Positions 37,472 to 47,542 are shown, counted from the first letter of the stretch. The stretch is 64,000 bases of DNA from Duganella rivi (GCF_009857435.1 NZ_WWCK01000002.1:372001-436000); one strand, 5' to 3'. Numbers and translations: made by a program. The notes: generated from the sequence alone by a model not told the origin.

Positions 37472-37960
37472 ATGGAACGATTAAAAGATTTCGTCGGCAG
37501 CTTCATGCTGACCGAGCTGATCAAAGGGATGGCGCTGACGGGCAAGTACATGTTCTCGCGCAAGATCACGGTGCAGTACCCGGAAGAGAAGACCCCGATG
37601 TCGCCTCGCTTCCGCGGCCTGCACGCGCTGCGCCGCTACCCAAATGGCGAAGAGCGCTGCATCGCTTGCAAACTGTGCGAAGCAGTGTGCCCGGCGATGG
37701 CGATCACCATCGAATCGGAACAGCGCGACGACGGTTCGCGCCGTACCACGCGTTACGACATCGACCTGACCAAGTGCATCTTCTGCGGTTTCTGCGAAGA
37801 ATCGTGCCCGGTTGATTCGATCGTTGAAACGCACGTGCTGGAATACCACGGCGAAAAACGCGGCGATCTGTACTACACGAAAGAGATGCTGCTGGCCGTC
37901 GGCGACCGTTACGAAAACGATATCGCCGCAGCCCGCGCAGCGGACGCTCCTTATCGCTGA
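37472..37960 (+). CDS. nuoI: NADH-quinone oxidoreductase subunit I
   Basis: A 162-residue ferredoxin-type subunit with two [4Fe-4S] clusters (N6a, N6b). The ligand sets are [16 protein letters not shown] and [17 protein letters not shown] 75-base gap, the longest within the operon, separates it from nuoJ; I see no hairpin or gene in it. Confidence 0.98.
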   Translation: MERLKDFVGSFMLTELIKGMALTGKYMFSRKITVQYPEEKTPMSPRFRGLHALRRYPNGEERCIACKLCEAVCPAMAITIESEQRDDGSRRTTRYDIDLTKCIFCGFCEESCPVDSIVETHVLEYHGEKRGDLYYTKEMLLAVGDRYENDIAAARAADAPYR

Positions 37961-38035
37961 CGAAACGCGGGCCGAACTTCGGTGAGGCCCGCAACAGCGA
38001 TTTGATCAACAAACTGTACGTCTCTTGGGTTAGTT

Positions 38036-38665
38036 ATGGAATTTAAAACTATTTTGTTCTACGTCTTCGCGGCCATCATGGTATTGGCCTCGACGCGCGT
38101 AATTACGGCCCGTAATCCGGTGCATGCGGCACTGTTCCTGGTGCTGGCGTTCTTCAACGCCGCCGGCATCTGGATGCTGCTGGAGGCCGAGTTCCTGGCC
38201 ATCGTGCTGGTACTGGTCTACGTCGGCGCCGTGATGGTGCTGTTCCTGTTCGTGGTGATGATGCTCGATATCGACACCGACAAGCTGCGCGAAAACTTCT
38301 GGGGCTACCTGCCGGTTGCTTCGCTGGTTGGCGTGGTGATCGTGCTGGAAATGGCTGCCGTGCTGTGGCGCTCGTTCCTGTCGTTCGACCCGCGTCCTGC
38401 GGCTACCGCCAACATCGGCGGCACCAAGGAACTGGGCATCCTGATTTACACCAAATACATCTACGGCTTTGAAATCGCCGCCGCCATCCTGCTGGTCGCG
38501 ATTATTGCTGCTGTAGCGCTGACCCTGCGCAAGCGCAAGGACACCAAACACTTCGACCCAGCCGACGCCGTGCGCGTCAAGCGCAATGACCGCCTGAAGA
38601 TCGTCAAGATCGACCCGGTCACCACGCGCGGCGCGGCCGAAACTGAAGTTAAGGAGGCACCATGA
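38036..38665 (+). CDS. nuoJ: NADH-quinone oxidoreductase subunit J
   Basis: A 209-residue membrane subunit of the proton-pumping arm, with five helices. The segment [20 protein letters not shown] is the conserved helix 3 with its pi-bulge region. The last 40 residues form a charged hydrophilic tail. The stop overlaps nuoK by 4 bases. Confidence 0.97.
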   Translation: MEFKTILFYVFAAIMVLASTRVITARNPVHAALFLVLAFFNAAGIWMLLEAEFLAIVLVLVYVGAVMVLFLFVVMMLDIDTDKLRENFWGYLPVASLVGVVIVLEMAAVLWRSFLSFDPRPAATANIGGTKELGILIYTKYIYGFEIAAAILLVAIIAAVALTLRKRKDTKHFDPADAVRVKRNDRLKIVKIDPVTTRGAAETEVKEAP

Positions 38666-38970
38666 CTTTATCCCTGGCTCACTACCTCGTTCTGGGCGCG
38701 ATCCTGTTCGCGATCTCGATCGTTGGTATTTTCCTGAACCGCAAGAACATCATCATCCTGCTGATGGCCATCGAACTGATGCTGCTGGCAGTGAACATGA
38801 ACTTCATCGCGTTCTCGCATTACCTCGGTGATGCGGCAGGGCAGATCTTTGTCTTCTTTATCTTGACCGTTGCTGCTGCCGAATCGGCAATCGGCCTCGC
38901 GATTCTGGTGGTGCTGTTCCGTAACCTGGACACCATCAACGTAGAAGACCTGGATAGCCTGAAGGGCTAA
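38662..38970 (+). CDS. nuoK: NADH-quinone oxidoreductase subunit K
   Basis: A 102-residue three-helix membrane subunit. The conserved membrane glutamates are present in [16 protein letters not shown] and [13 protein letters not shown], both needed for proton translocation. Length is standard. Confidence 0.98.
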   Translation: MTLSLAHYLVLGAILFAISIVGIFLNRKNIIILLMAIELMLLAVNMNFIAFSHYLGDAAGQIFVFFILTVAAAESAIGLAILVVLFRNLDTINVEDLDSLKG

Positions 38971-39006
38971 GTTTTAACCTCCGAAAAATAACGATTAAGG
39001 TTCATC

Positions 39007-41100
39007 ATGGCGGGTACACTTAACGCTAATCTCTTGCTAGCCGTTCCACTGGCGCCCCTCGCGGGCGCGGCAGTGGCCGGCTTGCTGGGAACTAAATTCT
39101 TCGGCAACGTGGTCGGTCGCAAGACCGCAACCGCGGCGACCATCCTGGGCGTGCTGGTGGCATTCATCATCTCGGCGTTCACGCTGAATGACGTAATGAA
39201 TGGCGCAACCTTCAACGGCACCATCTACAACTGGATGACCGTGGCCGGCATGAAAATGGAAGTCGGCTTCCAGATCGATTCGCTGTCGGCGATGATGATG
39301 TGCGTGGTGACCTTCGTGTCGCTGATGGTGCACATCTACACCATCGGCTACATGGCGGAAGACGAGGGCTACAACCGCTTCTTCTCGTACATCTCGCTGT
39401 TCACCTTCTCCATGCTGATGCTGGTGATGTCGAACAACTTCCTGCAGCTGTTCTTTGGCTGGGAAGCAGTGGGCCTGGTGTCCTACCTGCTGATCGGCTT
39501 CTGGTACACCCGTCCAACCGCGATCTTCGCCAACATGAAGGCCTTCCTGGTCAACCGTGTGGGTGACTTCGGCTTCATCCTGGGTATCGGCTTGCTGTTG
39601 GCTTACGCTGGTTCGATGAACTACCAGGAAGTGTTTGCCAAGCGCGAAGCGCTGGCCGCACTGACCCTGCCGGGCACCGACTGGATGCTGCTGACCGTTG
39701 CCTGTATCTGCCTGTTCATCGGCGCGATGGGTAAATCGGCGCAGTTCCCACTGCACGTATGGCTGCCTGACTCGATGGAAGGCCCAACCCCGATCTCCGC
39801 GCTGATTCACGCGGCAACCATGGTTACCGCAGGTATCTTCATGGTGTCGCGCATGTCGCCGCTGTTCGAACTGTCGGACACCGCGCTGTCGTTCATCATC
39901 GTGATCGGCTCGATTACCGCGCTGTTCATGGGCTTCCTGGGCATCATCCAGAACGACATCAAGCGCGTTGTGGCTTACTCGACCCTGTCGCAGCTGGGCT
40001 ACATGACTGTGGCGCTGGGTTGCTCGGCTTACTCGGTTGCCGTATTCCACCTGATGACCCACGCATTCTTCAAGGCACTGCTGTTCCTGGGCGCTGGTTC
40101 GGTCATTATCGGTATGCACCACGATCAAGATATCCGCAACATGGGTGGCCTGCGCAAGTACATGCCTATCACCTGGATCACCTCTCTGCTGGGCTCGCTG
40201 GCACTGATCGGTACGCCGTTCTTCTCGGGCTTCTACTCGAAAGATTCGATTATCGAAGCAGTGGCCGAGACCCACATTGCTGGCGCCGGCTTCGCACACT
40301 TCGCCGTACTGGCTGGCGTGTTCGTGACCGCGTTCTACTCGTTCCGTATGTACTTCCTGGTCTTCCACGGTAAAGAGCGCTTCGGCCAAGCCCACGCTCA
40401 CGGCCATGATGACCATCACGCTCCGGCTGCTGCCGCGCACGACGACCACGGTCACGATGACCACGGCCACGACGAAGACCACGACGACCACGCTCACCAC
40501 GGCCTGGCCCCAGGCCAGAAACCGCACGAATCGCCATTCGTGGTCTGGTTCCCGCTGGTTGCGCTGGCGATCCCGTCGGTCATCATCGGTGCCCTGGCTA
40601 TCGGTCCTATGCTGTTCGGTGACTTCTTCAAAGGCGTAATCTTCGTCGGCGAAAACCACCACGCAATGGAAGAACTGGCACACGAGTTCCACGGTCCTGT
40701 GGCCATGGCGATCCACTCGCTGACGACGCTGCCGCTGTGGCTGGCAATCGGTGGTGTGGCTGCTTCGTACTACTGCTACATGATCAACCCACGCGTACCT
40801 GCATGGTTCTACGAGAAGTTCAAGGCCGTGCACACTCTGCTGGACAACAAGTACTACATGGACAAGTTCAACGAAGCTGTATTCGCCGGCGGCGCACGCC
40901 TGCTGGGTAACGGCCTGTGGAACTTCGGCGACAAGAAACTGATCGACGGCCTGCTGGTAAACGGCAGCGCCAAACTGGTTGGTTGGTTCTCGACGCTGAC
41001 CCGCCTGGCGCAGACTGGTTACATCTACCACTATGCGTTTGTCATGATCCTCGGCATTCTGGGGTTCCTGGTCTACTTCCTGCCGTTTTGGCACGCTTAA
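39007..41100 (+). CDS. nuoL: NADH-quinone oxidoreductase subunit L with His-rich loop
   Basis: A 697-residue antiporter-like subunit at the far end of the membrane arm, ending in the long lateral helix. The core proton-channel segment is HVWLPDSMEGPTPISALIHA, with the key lysine nearby in GAMGKSAQFP. Residues about 463-498 are an insertion with 14 histidines and many aspartates, lying between the 13th-14th helix region and PFVVWFPLVAL. The insertion accounts for the length above that of the Escherichia coli protein (about 613). Otherwise the subunit looks intact. Confidence 0.97.
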   Translation: MAGTLNANLLLAVPLAPLAGAAVAGLLGTKFFGNVVGRKTATAATILGVLVAFIISAFTLNDVMNGATFNGTIYNWMTVAGMKMEVGFQIDSLSAMMMCVVTFVSLMVHIYTIGYMAEDEGYNRFFSYISLFTFSMLMLVMSNNFLQLFFGWEAVGLVSYLLIGFWYTRPTAIFANMKAFLVNRVGDFGFILGIGLLLAYAGSMNYQEVFAKREALAALTLPGTDWMLLTVACICLFIGAMGKSAQFPLHVWLPDSMEGPTPISALIHAATMVTAGIFMVSRMSPLFELSDTALSFIIVIGSITALFMGFLGIIQNDIKRVVAYSTLSQLGYMTVALGCSAYSVAVFHLMTHAFFKALLFLGAGSVIIGMHHDQDIRNMGGLRKYMPITWITSLLGSLALIGTPFFSGFYSKDSIIEAVAETHIAGAGFAHFAVLAGVFVTAFYSFRMYFLVFHGKERFGQAHAHGHDDHHAPAAAAHDDHGHDDHGHDEDHDDHAHHGLAPGQKPHESPFVVWFPLVALAIPSVIIGALAIGPMLFGDFFKGVIFVGENHHAMEELAHEFHGPVAMAIHSLTTLPLWLAIGGVAASYYCYMINPRVPAWFYEKFKAVHTLLDNKYYMDKFNEAVFAGGARLLGNGLWNFGDKKLIDGLLVNGSAKLVGWFSTLTRLAQTGYIYHYAFVMILGILGFLVYFLPFWHA

Positions 41101-41131
41101 TTAGCTGATACGCAAAGAGATAACGATAACC

Positions 41132-42631
41132 ATGATGCAGTCAACCATATCTACTCTACCTCCGTACCTGAGCCTCGCGATCTGGCTCCCGATTGTTTTC
41201 GGCCTGATCGTGCTGGCTACGGGTCGTGACAGCAACACGGGCTTTACCCGCGTGCTGACCCTGATCGGCTCGATCGTCAGCTTCGGCGCGACGATTCCGC
41301 TGATCACCAACTTTGACAATGCCGCCCACGGCATGCAGTTCGTCGAGAAAGCGCCGTGGATCGAGCGCTTCAATATCTGGTACTCGCTGGGTATCGACGG
41401 CCTGTCGCTGTGGTTCGTGCCGCTGACCGCCTTCATCACCATCATCGTGGTGATCTCGGCCTGGGAAGTGATCCAGAAGCGCGTCGCTCAATACATGGGC
41501 GCGTTCCTGATCCTGTCGGGCATCATGATCGGCGTGTTTGCCGCGACCGATGGCCTGCTGTTCTACTTCTTCTTTGAAGCGACCCTGATCCCGATGTACA
41601 TCATCATTGGTATCTGGGGCGGCGAGAACCGCGTGTACGCGTCGTTCAAGTTCTTCCTGTACACCTTCTTCGGCTCGCTGCTGACGCTGGTTGCCATCGT
41701 CTACCTGTACAACCAGACCGGTAGCTGGGACATCCTGCACTGGCACAAGACCCCGTTGACGATGACGGAACAGATCTTCATCTTCCTGGCCTTCTTCATG
41801 GCGTTTGCCGTGAAAGTGCCGATGTTCCCAGTCCACACCTGGCTGCCGGACGTTCACGTGGAAGCGCCAACCGGCGGTTCCGCCGTGCTGGCCGCGATCA
41901 TGCTGAAGCTGGGCGCGTACGGTTTCATCCGTTTCTCGCTGCCGATTACCCCGGATGCATCGCACTACCTGTCGGGCTTCGTGATTACCCTGTCGCTGAT
42001 CGCCGTGATCTACGTCGGCCTGGTGGCACTGGTACAGAAAGACATGAAAAAGCTGGTCGCCTACTCGTCGATCGCGCACATGGGCTTCGTCACCCTGGGC
42101 TTCTTCGTGTTCAACAACATGGCAGTGCAGGGCGCCATCATGCAAATGATCTCGCACGGTTTCGTGTCGGGCGCGATGTTCCTGTGCATCGGCGTGCTGT
42201 ACGACCAGGCGCACTCGCGCCAGATCGCCGACTACGGTGGCGTGGTCAACAAGATGCCTAAGTTTGCCGCCTTCTTCATCCTGTTCTCGATGGCCAACTG
42301 CGGCCTGCCGGCAACCTCCGGTTTCGTTGGTGAGTTCATGGTGATCCTGGGCGCCACCCAGTACAACTTCTGGATCGGCCTGCTGGCAGCAACGGCGCTG
42401 ATCTTCGGTGCAGCTTACTCGCTGTGGATGGCCAAGCGCGTCATCTTCGGTAAAGTCGCCAATCACCACGTGGCCGAACTGGTCGACCTGAACAAGCGTG
42501 AATTCTTCATGCTGGGCATTCTGGCCCTCGCTACGTTGTACATGGGCCTGTACCCAGCACCATTCACCGACACGATGCAAACCTCGGTCGCTGACCTGCT
42601 GGCGCACGTCGCACATAGCAAGCTGCCTTAA
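41132..42631 (+). CDS. nuoM: NADH-quinone oxidoreductase subunit M
   Basis: A 499-residue antiporter-like membrane subunit. The conserved segments FFEATLIPMYIIIGIWGG and HTWLPDVHVEAPTGGSAVLA are present, as is the channel lysine in FAVKVPMFPVH. The start could be either of two adjacent ATG codons (41132 or 41135). Confidence 0.98.
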   Translation: MMQSTISTLPPYLSLAIWLPIVFGLIVLATGRDSNTGFTRVLTLIGSIVSFGATIPLITNFDNAAHGMQFVEKAPWIERFNIWYSLGIDGLSLWFVPLTAFITIIVVISAWEVIQKRVAQYMGAFLILSGIMIGVFAATDGLLFYFFFEATLIPMYIIIGIWGGENRVYASFKFFLYTFFGSLLTLVAIVYLYNQTGSWDILHWHKTPLTMTEQIFIFLAFFMAFAVKVPMFPVHTWLPDVHVEAPTGGSAVLAAIMLKLGAYGFIRFSLPITPDASHYLSGFVITLSLIAVIYVGLVALVQKDMKKLVAYSSIAHMGFVTLGFFVFNNMAVQGAIMQMISHGFVSGAMFLCIGVLYDQAHSRQIADYGGVVNKMPKFAAFFILFSMANCGLPATSGFVGEFMVILGATQYNFWIGLLAATALIFGAAYSLWMAKRVIFGKVANHHVAELVDLNKREFFMLGILALATLYMGLYPAPFTDTMQTSVADLLAHVAHSKLP

Positions 42632-42650
42632 GTAGAACGGAAACACATAA

Positions 42651-44156
42651 ATGACTACACCTATTCCACAAGAGGCCGTCAACCTGATCCCGGCGTATGC
42701 CGAGGTCGCGCTGCTGATCGGCGCTTCTGCCATTCTGTTGATCGACATGTTCCTGTCCAAGGCGCAGCGTTCGATCACCTACGTGCTGTCCCTGCTGACC
42801 CTGCTGGTTTGCGCCGGCCTCAGCTACGCTGACTTTGCTTCGGGTACGACCGTCTATACCTTCCACGGTATGTTCGTATCGGATCCGATGGCTAACCTGC
42901 TGAAACTGTTCACCTACCTGACCGTGGGCATGACCCTGGTGTATTCGCGCCAGTACGCCGATGACCGCGGCATGCTGTCCGGTAATCTGGGCGGCGAGTT
43001 CTACGTGCTGGCGCTGTTCGCCATGCTGGGCCAGCTGATCATGATCTCGGGCTCGAACTTCCTGTCGATCTACCTGGGCGTGGAACTGATGTCGCTGTCG
43101 CTGTACGCGCTGGTGGCGATGCGCCGCGATAACGTGCGTGCGACCGAAGCGGCGATGAAGTACTTCATCCTGGGCGCACTGGCGTCGGGCTTCCTGCTGT
43201 ACGGCATGTCGATGCTGTACGGTGCGACCGGCACGCTGGATATCCGTGGCGTTTCGGCTGCTGTGGCTGCCGGCACCATCAAGCCGACCATCCTGGTGTT
43301 CGGTATCGTGTTCCTGGTGGCTGGCCTGGCGTTCAAACTGGGCGCCGTGCCATTCCATATGTGGGTACCGGACGTCTACGACGGTTCGCCAACCGCTGTG
43401 ACCCTGCTGCTGGGCGGCGCGCCGAAGATCGCTACCTTCGCCATCTGCATCCGCCTGCTGGTGGAAGGCCTGCTGCCGCTGGCATTCGACTGGCAGCAAA
43501 TGCTGCTGGTGCTGGCTGTGCTGTCGCTGGCGATCGGTAACATCACCGCGATCGCGCAGACCAACATCAAGCGTATGCTGGCTTACTCGACCATCGCCCA
43601 AATCGGCTTCGTGCTGCTGGGCCTGCTGTCGGGCGTGGCTGGCACCACCGTCCGTACCGGTATCGCTGCTGCGTACAGCGGCGCCATGTACTACGTGATC
43701 ACCTACGTGCTGACCACCGTCGGCACCTTCGGCACCTTGATGCTGCTGTCGCGCGCCGGTTTCGACGCCGACAACATCAGCGACTTCAAAGGCCTGAGCA
43801 AGCGTAGCGGCTGGTTCGCGGTGGTGATGACCATCCTGCTGTTCTCGCTGGCCGGCGTGCCACCGATGATGGGCTTTGCCGCCAAGTTCGCTGTGCTGAA
43901 CTCGGTGCTGGGCACCGGCCAGATCTGGCTGACCGTGTTCGCAGTGATGTTCTCGCTGATCGGCGCGTTCTACTACCTGCGCGTTATCAAGCACATCTGG
44001 TTCGATGAACCGGAAGACAACACCCCGCTGGCTGCTTACGGCGATGTGAAGCTGGTGCTGAGCCTGAACGGTCTGGCGATCGTAGCACTGGGCGTACTGC
44101 CTGGCCCGCTGCTGGCAGCTTGCCTGTCGGCCATCAAGGTCACGCTCGCTACCTGA
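42651..44156 (+). CDS. nuoN: NADH-quinone oxidoreductase subunit N
   Basis: A 501-residue antiporter-like membrane subunit, the third proton channel of complex I. Signature segments are FHMWVPDVYDGSPTAVTLLL and the lysine-bearing LAFKLGAVPF. It is the last nuo gene. Its stop codon shares one base with the next gene, so that gene is read with the operon. Confidence 0.98.
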   Translation: MTTPIPQEAVNLIPAYAEVALLIGASAILLIDMFLSKAQRSITYVLSLLTLLVCAGLSYADFASGTTVYTFHGMFVSDPMANLLKLFTYLTVGMTLVYSRQYADDRGMLSGNLGGEFYVLALFAMLGQLIMISGSNFLSIYLGVELMSLSLYALVAMRRDNVRATEAAMKYFILGALASGFLLYGMSMLYGATGTLDIRGVSAAVAAGTIKPTILVFGIVFLVAGLAFKLGAVPFHMWVPDVYDGSPTAVTLLLGGAPKIATFAICIRLLVEGLLPLAFDWQQMLLVLAVLSLAIGNITAIAQTNIKRMLAYSTIAQIGFVLLGLLSGVAGTTVRTGIAAAYSGAMYYVITYVLTTVGTFGTLMLLSRAGFDADNISDFKGLSKRSGWFAVVMTILLFSLAGVPPMMGFAAKFAVLNSVLGTGQIWLTVFAVMFSLIGAFYYLRVIKHIWFDEPEDNTPLAAYGDVKLVLSLNGLAIVALGVLPGPLLAACLSAIKVTLAT

Positions 44157-44461
44157 TGGATACCTCCATCGCCGGCTGGTTGGTCATTGCGATTGCTATC
44201 GCAGCGGCCAACCTGCCGTTCTTCAACGACAAGGTATTCGCTATTGTCGGCGCCAAATGGCAGCGCAAGCCGCTGTTCATCCGGCTGCTGGAAATGACGG
44301 CGCTGTACCTTGTGGTTGGCGCAGTTGGTTTCGCGCTTGAAGCCAACATCGGCACGCGCTTCCCGCAAACGTGGGAGTTCTACGCCATCTCCGCCTGCAC
44401 CTTCCTCGTACTGGGTTTCCCCGGTTTCATCGTCCGCTATCTGCGCAAGGCCCACGGCTGA
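44156..44461 (+). CDS. DUF2818 membrane protein at end of nuo operon
   Basis: A 101-residue protein with three hydrophobic helices and the conserved look of DUF2818 (LPFFNDKVFAIV, WEFYAISACTFLV). The ATG at 44156 overlaps the nuoN stop by one base, giving very tight coupling. This small protein follows nuoN in many betaproteobacteria; a role in complex I assembly or stability is plausible but unproven. Confidence 0.85.
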   Translation: MDTSIAGWLVIAIAIAAANLPFFNDKVFAIVGAKWQRKPLFIRLLEMTALYLVVGAVGFALEANIGTRFPQTWEFYAISACTFLVLGFPGFIVRYLRKAHG

Positions 44462-44494
44462 TACACTATCGTTCTTCAACGATGTGGAGCAGTG

Positions 44495-45046
44495 ATGGAC
44501 AATCTCAAAGAAACGCATGTAGACGGTGAATTGGTCTATGCAGGCCATTTCCTCAAAGTCCAGCGCGACACGATTCAACTCCCCGACGGCAAGCGCACCG
44601 CGCGCGAATACATCCTGCACCCCGGTGCGGTGGTGATTCTGCCGCTGCTCGATGACGGCACGGTGCTGATGGAGCGCCAGTATCGCTACCCGCTGCGCGA
44701 CGTGTTCATTGAGTTCCCGGCCGGGAAAATCGACAAGGGCGAAGACCCGCTGGTCGCCGCCAAGCGCGAGTTGGAAGAAGAAACCGGCTATACCGGCGGC
44801 GAGTGGCAGTTCGTCACCAAGATCCATAACGCGATTGCTTACTCGGACGAGCATCTCGACCTGTACCTGGCGCGCGGTCTGAAAGCTGGTGCCTCCCGCT
44901 TGGACGAAGGCGAATTCCTGGAGACCTTCACCGCCACCATCGACGAACTGCTTGAATGGGTACGCGAGGGCAAAATCACCGACGTGAAAACCGTGATCGG
45001 CGTGTTCTGGCTCGATAAACTGCGCTCGGGCGACTGGAAGCTATGA
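44495..45046 (+). CDS. NUDIX hydrolase, ADP-ribose pyrophosphatase type
   Basis: A 183-residue cytosolic NUDIX hydrolase, probably cleaving ADP-ribose or related nucleotide sugars. The Nudix box runs from GKIDKGED through RELEEETGY, and all catalytic glutamates are present. The start is set at the ATG at 44495, 6 bases after GGAG; the GTG just before it would add one residue. The stop overlaps the next gene by 4 bases. Confidence 0.92.
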   Translation: MDNLKETHVDGELVYAGHFLKVQRDTIQLPDGKRTAREYILHPGAVVILPLLDDGTVLMERQYRYPLRDVFIEFPAGKIDKGEDPLVAAKRELEEETGYTGGEWQFVTKIHNAIAYSDEHLDLYLARGLKAGASRLDEGEFLETFTATIDELLEWVREGKITDVKTVIGVFWLDKLRSGDWKL

Positions 45047-45729
45047 AAATCGTTTTGGCGCTCGTTAGCCTGCTGGCCGTTGGCGGCGTGCAGGCGGCGG
45101 AGCGCACGCCGTTCCAGATACGCTGCGAGGATTCGATCAGCAAGACCGTGTCCGTGCTGTCGTCGAAGCAGAACGGCTTCACCATCAACAACCAGCTGCC
45201 ATACCGCGCCTTGACCGCCAAGGCGGGCAATATGGACAACCGCATGCAGACCTTGGGCCTGACCGTGACCAAGGGGCTGTACAAGGTCAAGCTGGATGGG
45301 CCGGTGCTGCAAGATCCGCCTAGCGGTTATGAGTGCATCGCGCCGAAGGTCGATGTGACGCTGAATTATTCGCCGGTGCTGATCTACGTTGGCAACGAGT
45401 TTGCACCGGGTACTTGCGCGTACAACGAAATCCTCACGCACGAACAGCGCCACTTGAAGGCCTACATGGAGAACCTGGCGCGCGTGGAGAAAGTGGTGAC
45501 GGATGCGCTGAACAAGCGCTTCGCCGGCCAGCCGATGTATGCGCCGTCCGGCACCGCGATGTCGGCGCTGGAGCATGAAATTAACAGCACGTGGTTCCCG
45601 TTCATCCGCGACGAATTCGAGAAAGGCAAAATCGAGCAAGCCAAGATCGACACACCGGAAGAATACGACCGCTTGGGCAAAGCATGTAATGGCGAGATCG
45701 CGGACATCCTCACGCGCCGCCGTAAGTGA
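45043..45729 (+). CDS. Secreted protein with HEQRH motif, unknown function
   Basis: A 228-residue exported protein (signal peptide about 1-19, ending VQAAE). It carries HEQRH at 133-137 in EILTHEQRHLKAY, shaped like the HExxH zinc site of metallopeptidases, with a second conserved-looking EHEINSTW later. Two cysteines before the motif could form a disulfide. I do not recognise a named family with confidence. It overlaps the NUDIX stop by 4 bases and precedes ispD by 8 bases, so it is probably in the same operon although no functional link is apparent. Confidence 0.75.
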   Translation: MKIVLALVSLLAVGGVQAAERTPFQIRCEDSISKTVSVLSSKQNGFTINNQLPYRALTAKAGNMDNRMQTLGLTVTKGLYKVKLDGPVLQDPPSGYECIAPKVDVTLNYSPVLIYVGNEFAPGTCAYNEILTHEQRHLKAYMENLARVEKVVTDALNKRFAGQPMYAPSGTAMSALEHEINSTWFPFIRDEFEKGKIEQAKIDTPEEYDRLGKACNGEIADILTRRRK

Positions 45730-45737
45730 AGAGAATT

Positions 45738-46445
45738 ATGAAGAGATATTTTGCATTGCTGCCAGCCGCCGGTGTCGGCGCGCGCATGGCGGCGAATGGG
45801 CCGAAACAGTATCTGACCGTTGGCGGCAAGCCGATGCTGCGCCACGCGGTGGATGCGTTTCGTGCTTCGCCGCTGGTGGCGCATACCTATGTGGTGGTCA
45901 GCCCTGATGATGGCGTGATCGATGCCGTGCTGCCTGCCGATCTGGATGGCGTAACGGTGTTGCGCTGTGGTGGCGCGACGCGCATGGACTCCGTGTTGAA
46001 CGGCCTGCGCGCGCTTGACGGCCAACTCACCGATGACGACATGGTCATGGTCCACGACGCGGCGCGTCCCGGCCTGACTGCGGCGCTGATCGAGCGCCTG
46101 ATTGAAGGCGTTGGTGACGATCCGGCCGGCGGCCTGCTTGCCTTGCCGGTGGTGGACACCATGAAGCGCAGCGCACCGGGCGCCGATGGCGTCAGCGTCA
46201 GTGCAGCGACGGTGCCGCGCAACGGCCTGTGGTCGGCGCAAACGCCGCAGATGTTCAGCTACGCGCTGCTGCTGCGCGCCCTGGGCAGCGCACCGGACGC
46301 CAACGCCATCACCGACGACGCCAGCGCAGTCGAAATGCTCGGCTACGCACCGCGCTTGATCGAAGGCCATCCACGAAATCTCAAAGTAACGCTGCCGGCC
46401 GACATCCGCATCGCCGAAATGTACCTGGCTAACAAGGAAGACTAA
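45738..46445 (+). CDS. ispD: 2-C-methyl-D-erythritol 4-phosphate cytidylyltransferase
   Basis: A 235-residue enzyme of the non-mevalonate isoprenoid pathway, transferring CMP to methylerythritol phosphate. The nucleotide-binding loop [18 protein letters not shown] and the segment VHDAARPG are in place. The ATG at 45738 follows GAAGAGA; a GTG at 45726 would add four residues. ispF follows after 2 bases and catalyses a later step. Confidence 0.96.
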   Translation: MKRYFALLPAAGVGARMAANGPKQYLTVGGKPMLRHAVDAFRASPLVAHTYVVVSPDDGVIDAVLPADLDGVTVLRCGGATRMDSVLNGLRALDGQLTDDDMVMVHDAARPGLTAALIERLIEGVGDDPAGGLLALPVVDTMKRSAPGADGVSVSAATVPRNGLWSAQTPQMFSYALLLRALGSAPDANAITDDASAVEMLGYAPRLIEGHPRNLKVTLPADIRIAEMYLANKED

Positions 46446-46447
46446 AC

Positions 46448-46936
46448 ATGAGCAAACTCCCATTCCGCATCGGCCAAGGCTACGACTGCCACGCGCTGGT
46501 AGAAGGCCGCAAACTGATCATCGGCGGCGTCGACATCCCGCACCACGTCGGCCTGCTGGGCCACTCGGATGCCGACGTGCTGCTGCACGCCATCACCGAC
46601 TCGATTTTAGGCGCGGCCGCCTTGGGCGATATCGGCAAACACTTCCCGGACACCGATCCCGAATTCAAAGGCGCCGATTCGCGCAAGCTATTGAAGGAAG
46701 CGGCCAAGCGCGTGGTAGCTACCGGCTACAGCATCGGCAACATCGACTGCACCATCATCGCCCAGCGTCCGAAAATGGCGCCACACATCATGACCATGCG
46801 CGCCAACATCGCGGAAGACTTGGGTGTGGACATCAGCCAAGTCAACGTCAAAGCCAAGACCAACGAAAAACTGGGCTACCTGGGCCGCGAAGAAGGCATC
46901 GCCGCCGAATCCATCGCGCTGCTGATCGCGGCTTAA
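46448..46936 (+). CDS. ispF: 2-C-methyl-D-erythritol 2,4-cyclodiphosphate synthase
   Basis: A 162-residue trimeric enzyme that forms the cyclic diphosphate intermediate of isoprenoid synthesis. Metal ligands D13 and H15 are in GQGYDCHAL and a further histidine lies in [13 protein letters not shown]. The motif [10 protein letters not shown] is complete. It forms an ispD-ispF operon as in most proteobacteria. Confidence 0.97.
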   Translation: MSKLPFRIGQGYDCHALVEGRKLIIGGVDIPHHVGLLGHSDADVLLHAITDSILGAAALGDIGKHFPDTDPEFKGADSRKLLKEAAKRVVATGYSIGNIDCTIIAQRPKMAPHIMTMRANIAEDLGVDISQVNVKAKTNEKLGYLGREEGIAAESIALLIAA

Positions 46937-46961
46937 AGCTTTATGGGAGGATGACTTCATA

Positions 46962-47519
46962 TCAGAGGTCACAGAGTTCGACATGCAGAACATAATCTGC
47001 TCGGCCGTTATCATCCTCCCATGCATCAGTCGAGTTTGTATCAACCCAATGCTCTTGCCTGTCATCCCGCGTGAGCAGTTTGCCACCGCGCGGATTTAAT
47101 GTCATCAACCACGGCGTGGCGTTACGCTCAATTCTCTTAATAGCCCAAGAGTAAGAGAGATTCTGAATGCCATCTTCCTTGTACAAGTAGTCTTTGTAGA
47201 AAAATGGATCTATCCCTAAGAAGATTTCGCCTTCGATCCAATCTCCAACTGATATGAACTCGGGCGGCGAGCTCTCCCAGAAGGCTTTAACACCAACATC
47301 AATCACCCATACGTTTGGCCGGACATAGATTACTTTTCCACAAAATCGGTAGCAGCTATTTTTGATGAGTTCCAGTTTGATAGCGCGTTTCTCTGACTTA
47401 GTAAAACCACCGCCGCAGAATTCCAGTGCAAACGTGTTTTTGTCCCCGACGGAAAAATCTCCATAGTTACCATCTTTGATGATCCAGGAGTTCATGCCAA
47501 TGCGGATGTTCGTTTCCAT
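46962..47519 (-). CDS. Hypothetical protein in low-GC island
   Basis: A 185-residue, soluble-looking protein without signal peptide or membrane helices. It is rich in aromatic and acidic residues (FFYKDYLYKEDG, DAWEDDNGR), and its codon use and base composition are clearly more AT-rich than the genes around it. I do not recognise the family. It lies 23 bases downstream of the DUF433 gene on the same strand, so it may be part of the same small imported unit. Confidence 0.65.
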   Translation of the reverse strand: METNIRIGMNSWIIKDGNYGDFSVGDKNTFALEFCGGGFTKSEKRAIKLELIKNSCYRFCGKVIYVRPNVWVIDVGVKAFWESSPPEFISVGDWIEGEIFLGIDPFFYKDYLYKEDGIQNLSYSWAIKRIERNATPWLMTLNPRGGKLLTRDDRQEHWVDTNSTDAWEDDNGRADYVLHVELCDL

Positions 47520-47542
47520 TCTTGTGATCTACTGAGTATTGA

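Noticed and set aside
39037..41094. Antisense open frame of 685 codons opposite nuoL
   Set aside because: It is the shadow of a highly biased GC-rich coding strand. It has no recognisable motifs, is rich in His/Gln/Arg as such shadows are, and nuoL is unambiguous.
41156..43994. Long antisense open frames opposite nuoM and nuoN
   Set aside because: Frame-shadow composition, overlapping two certain genes along their full length.
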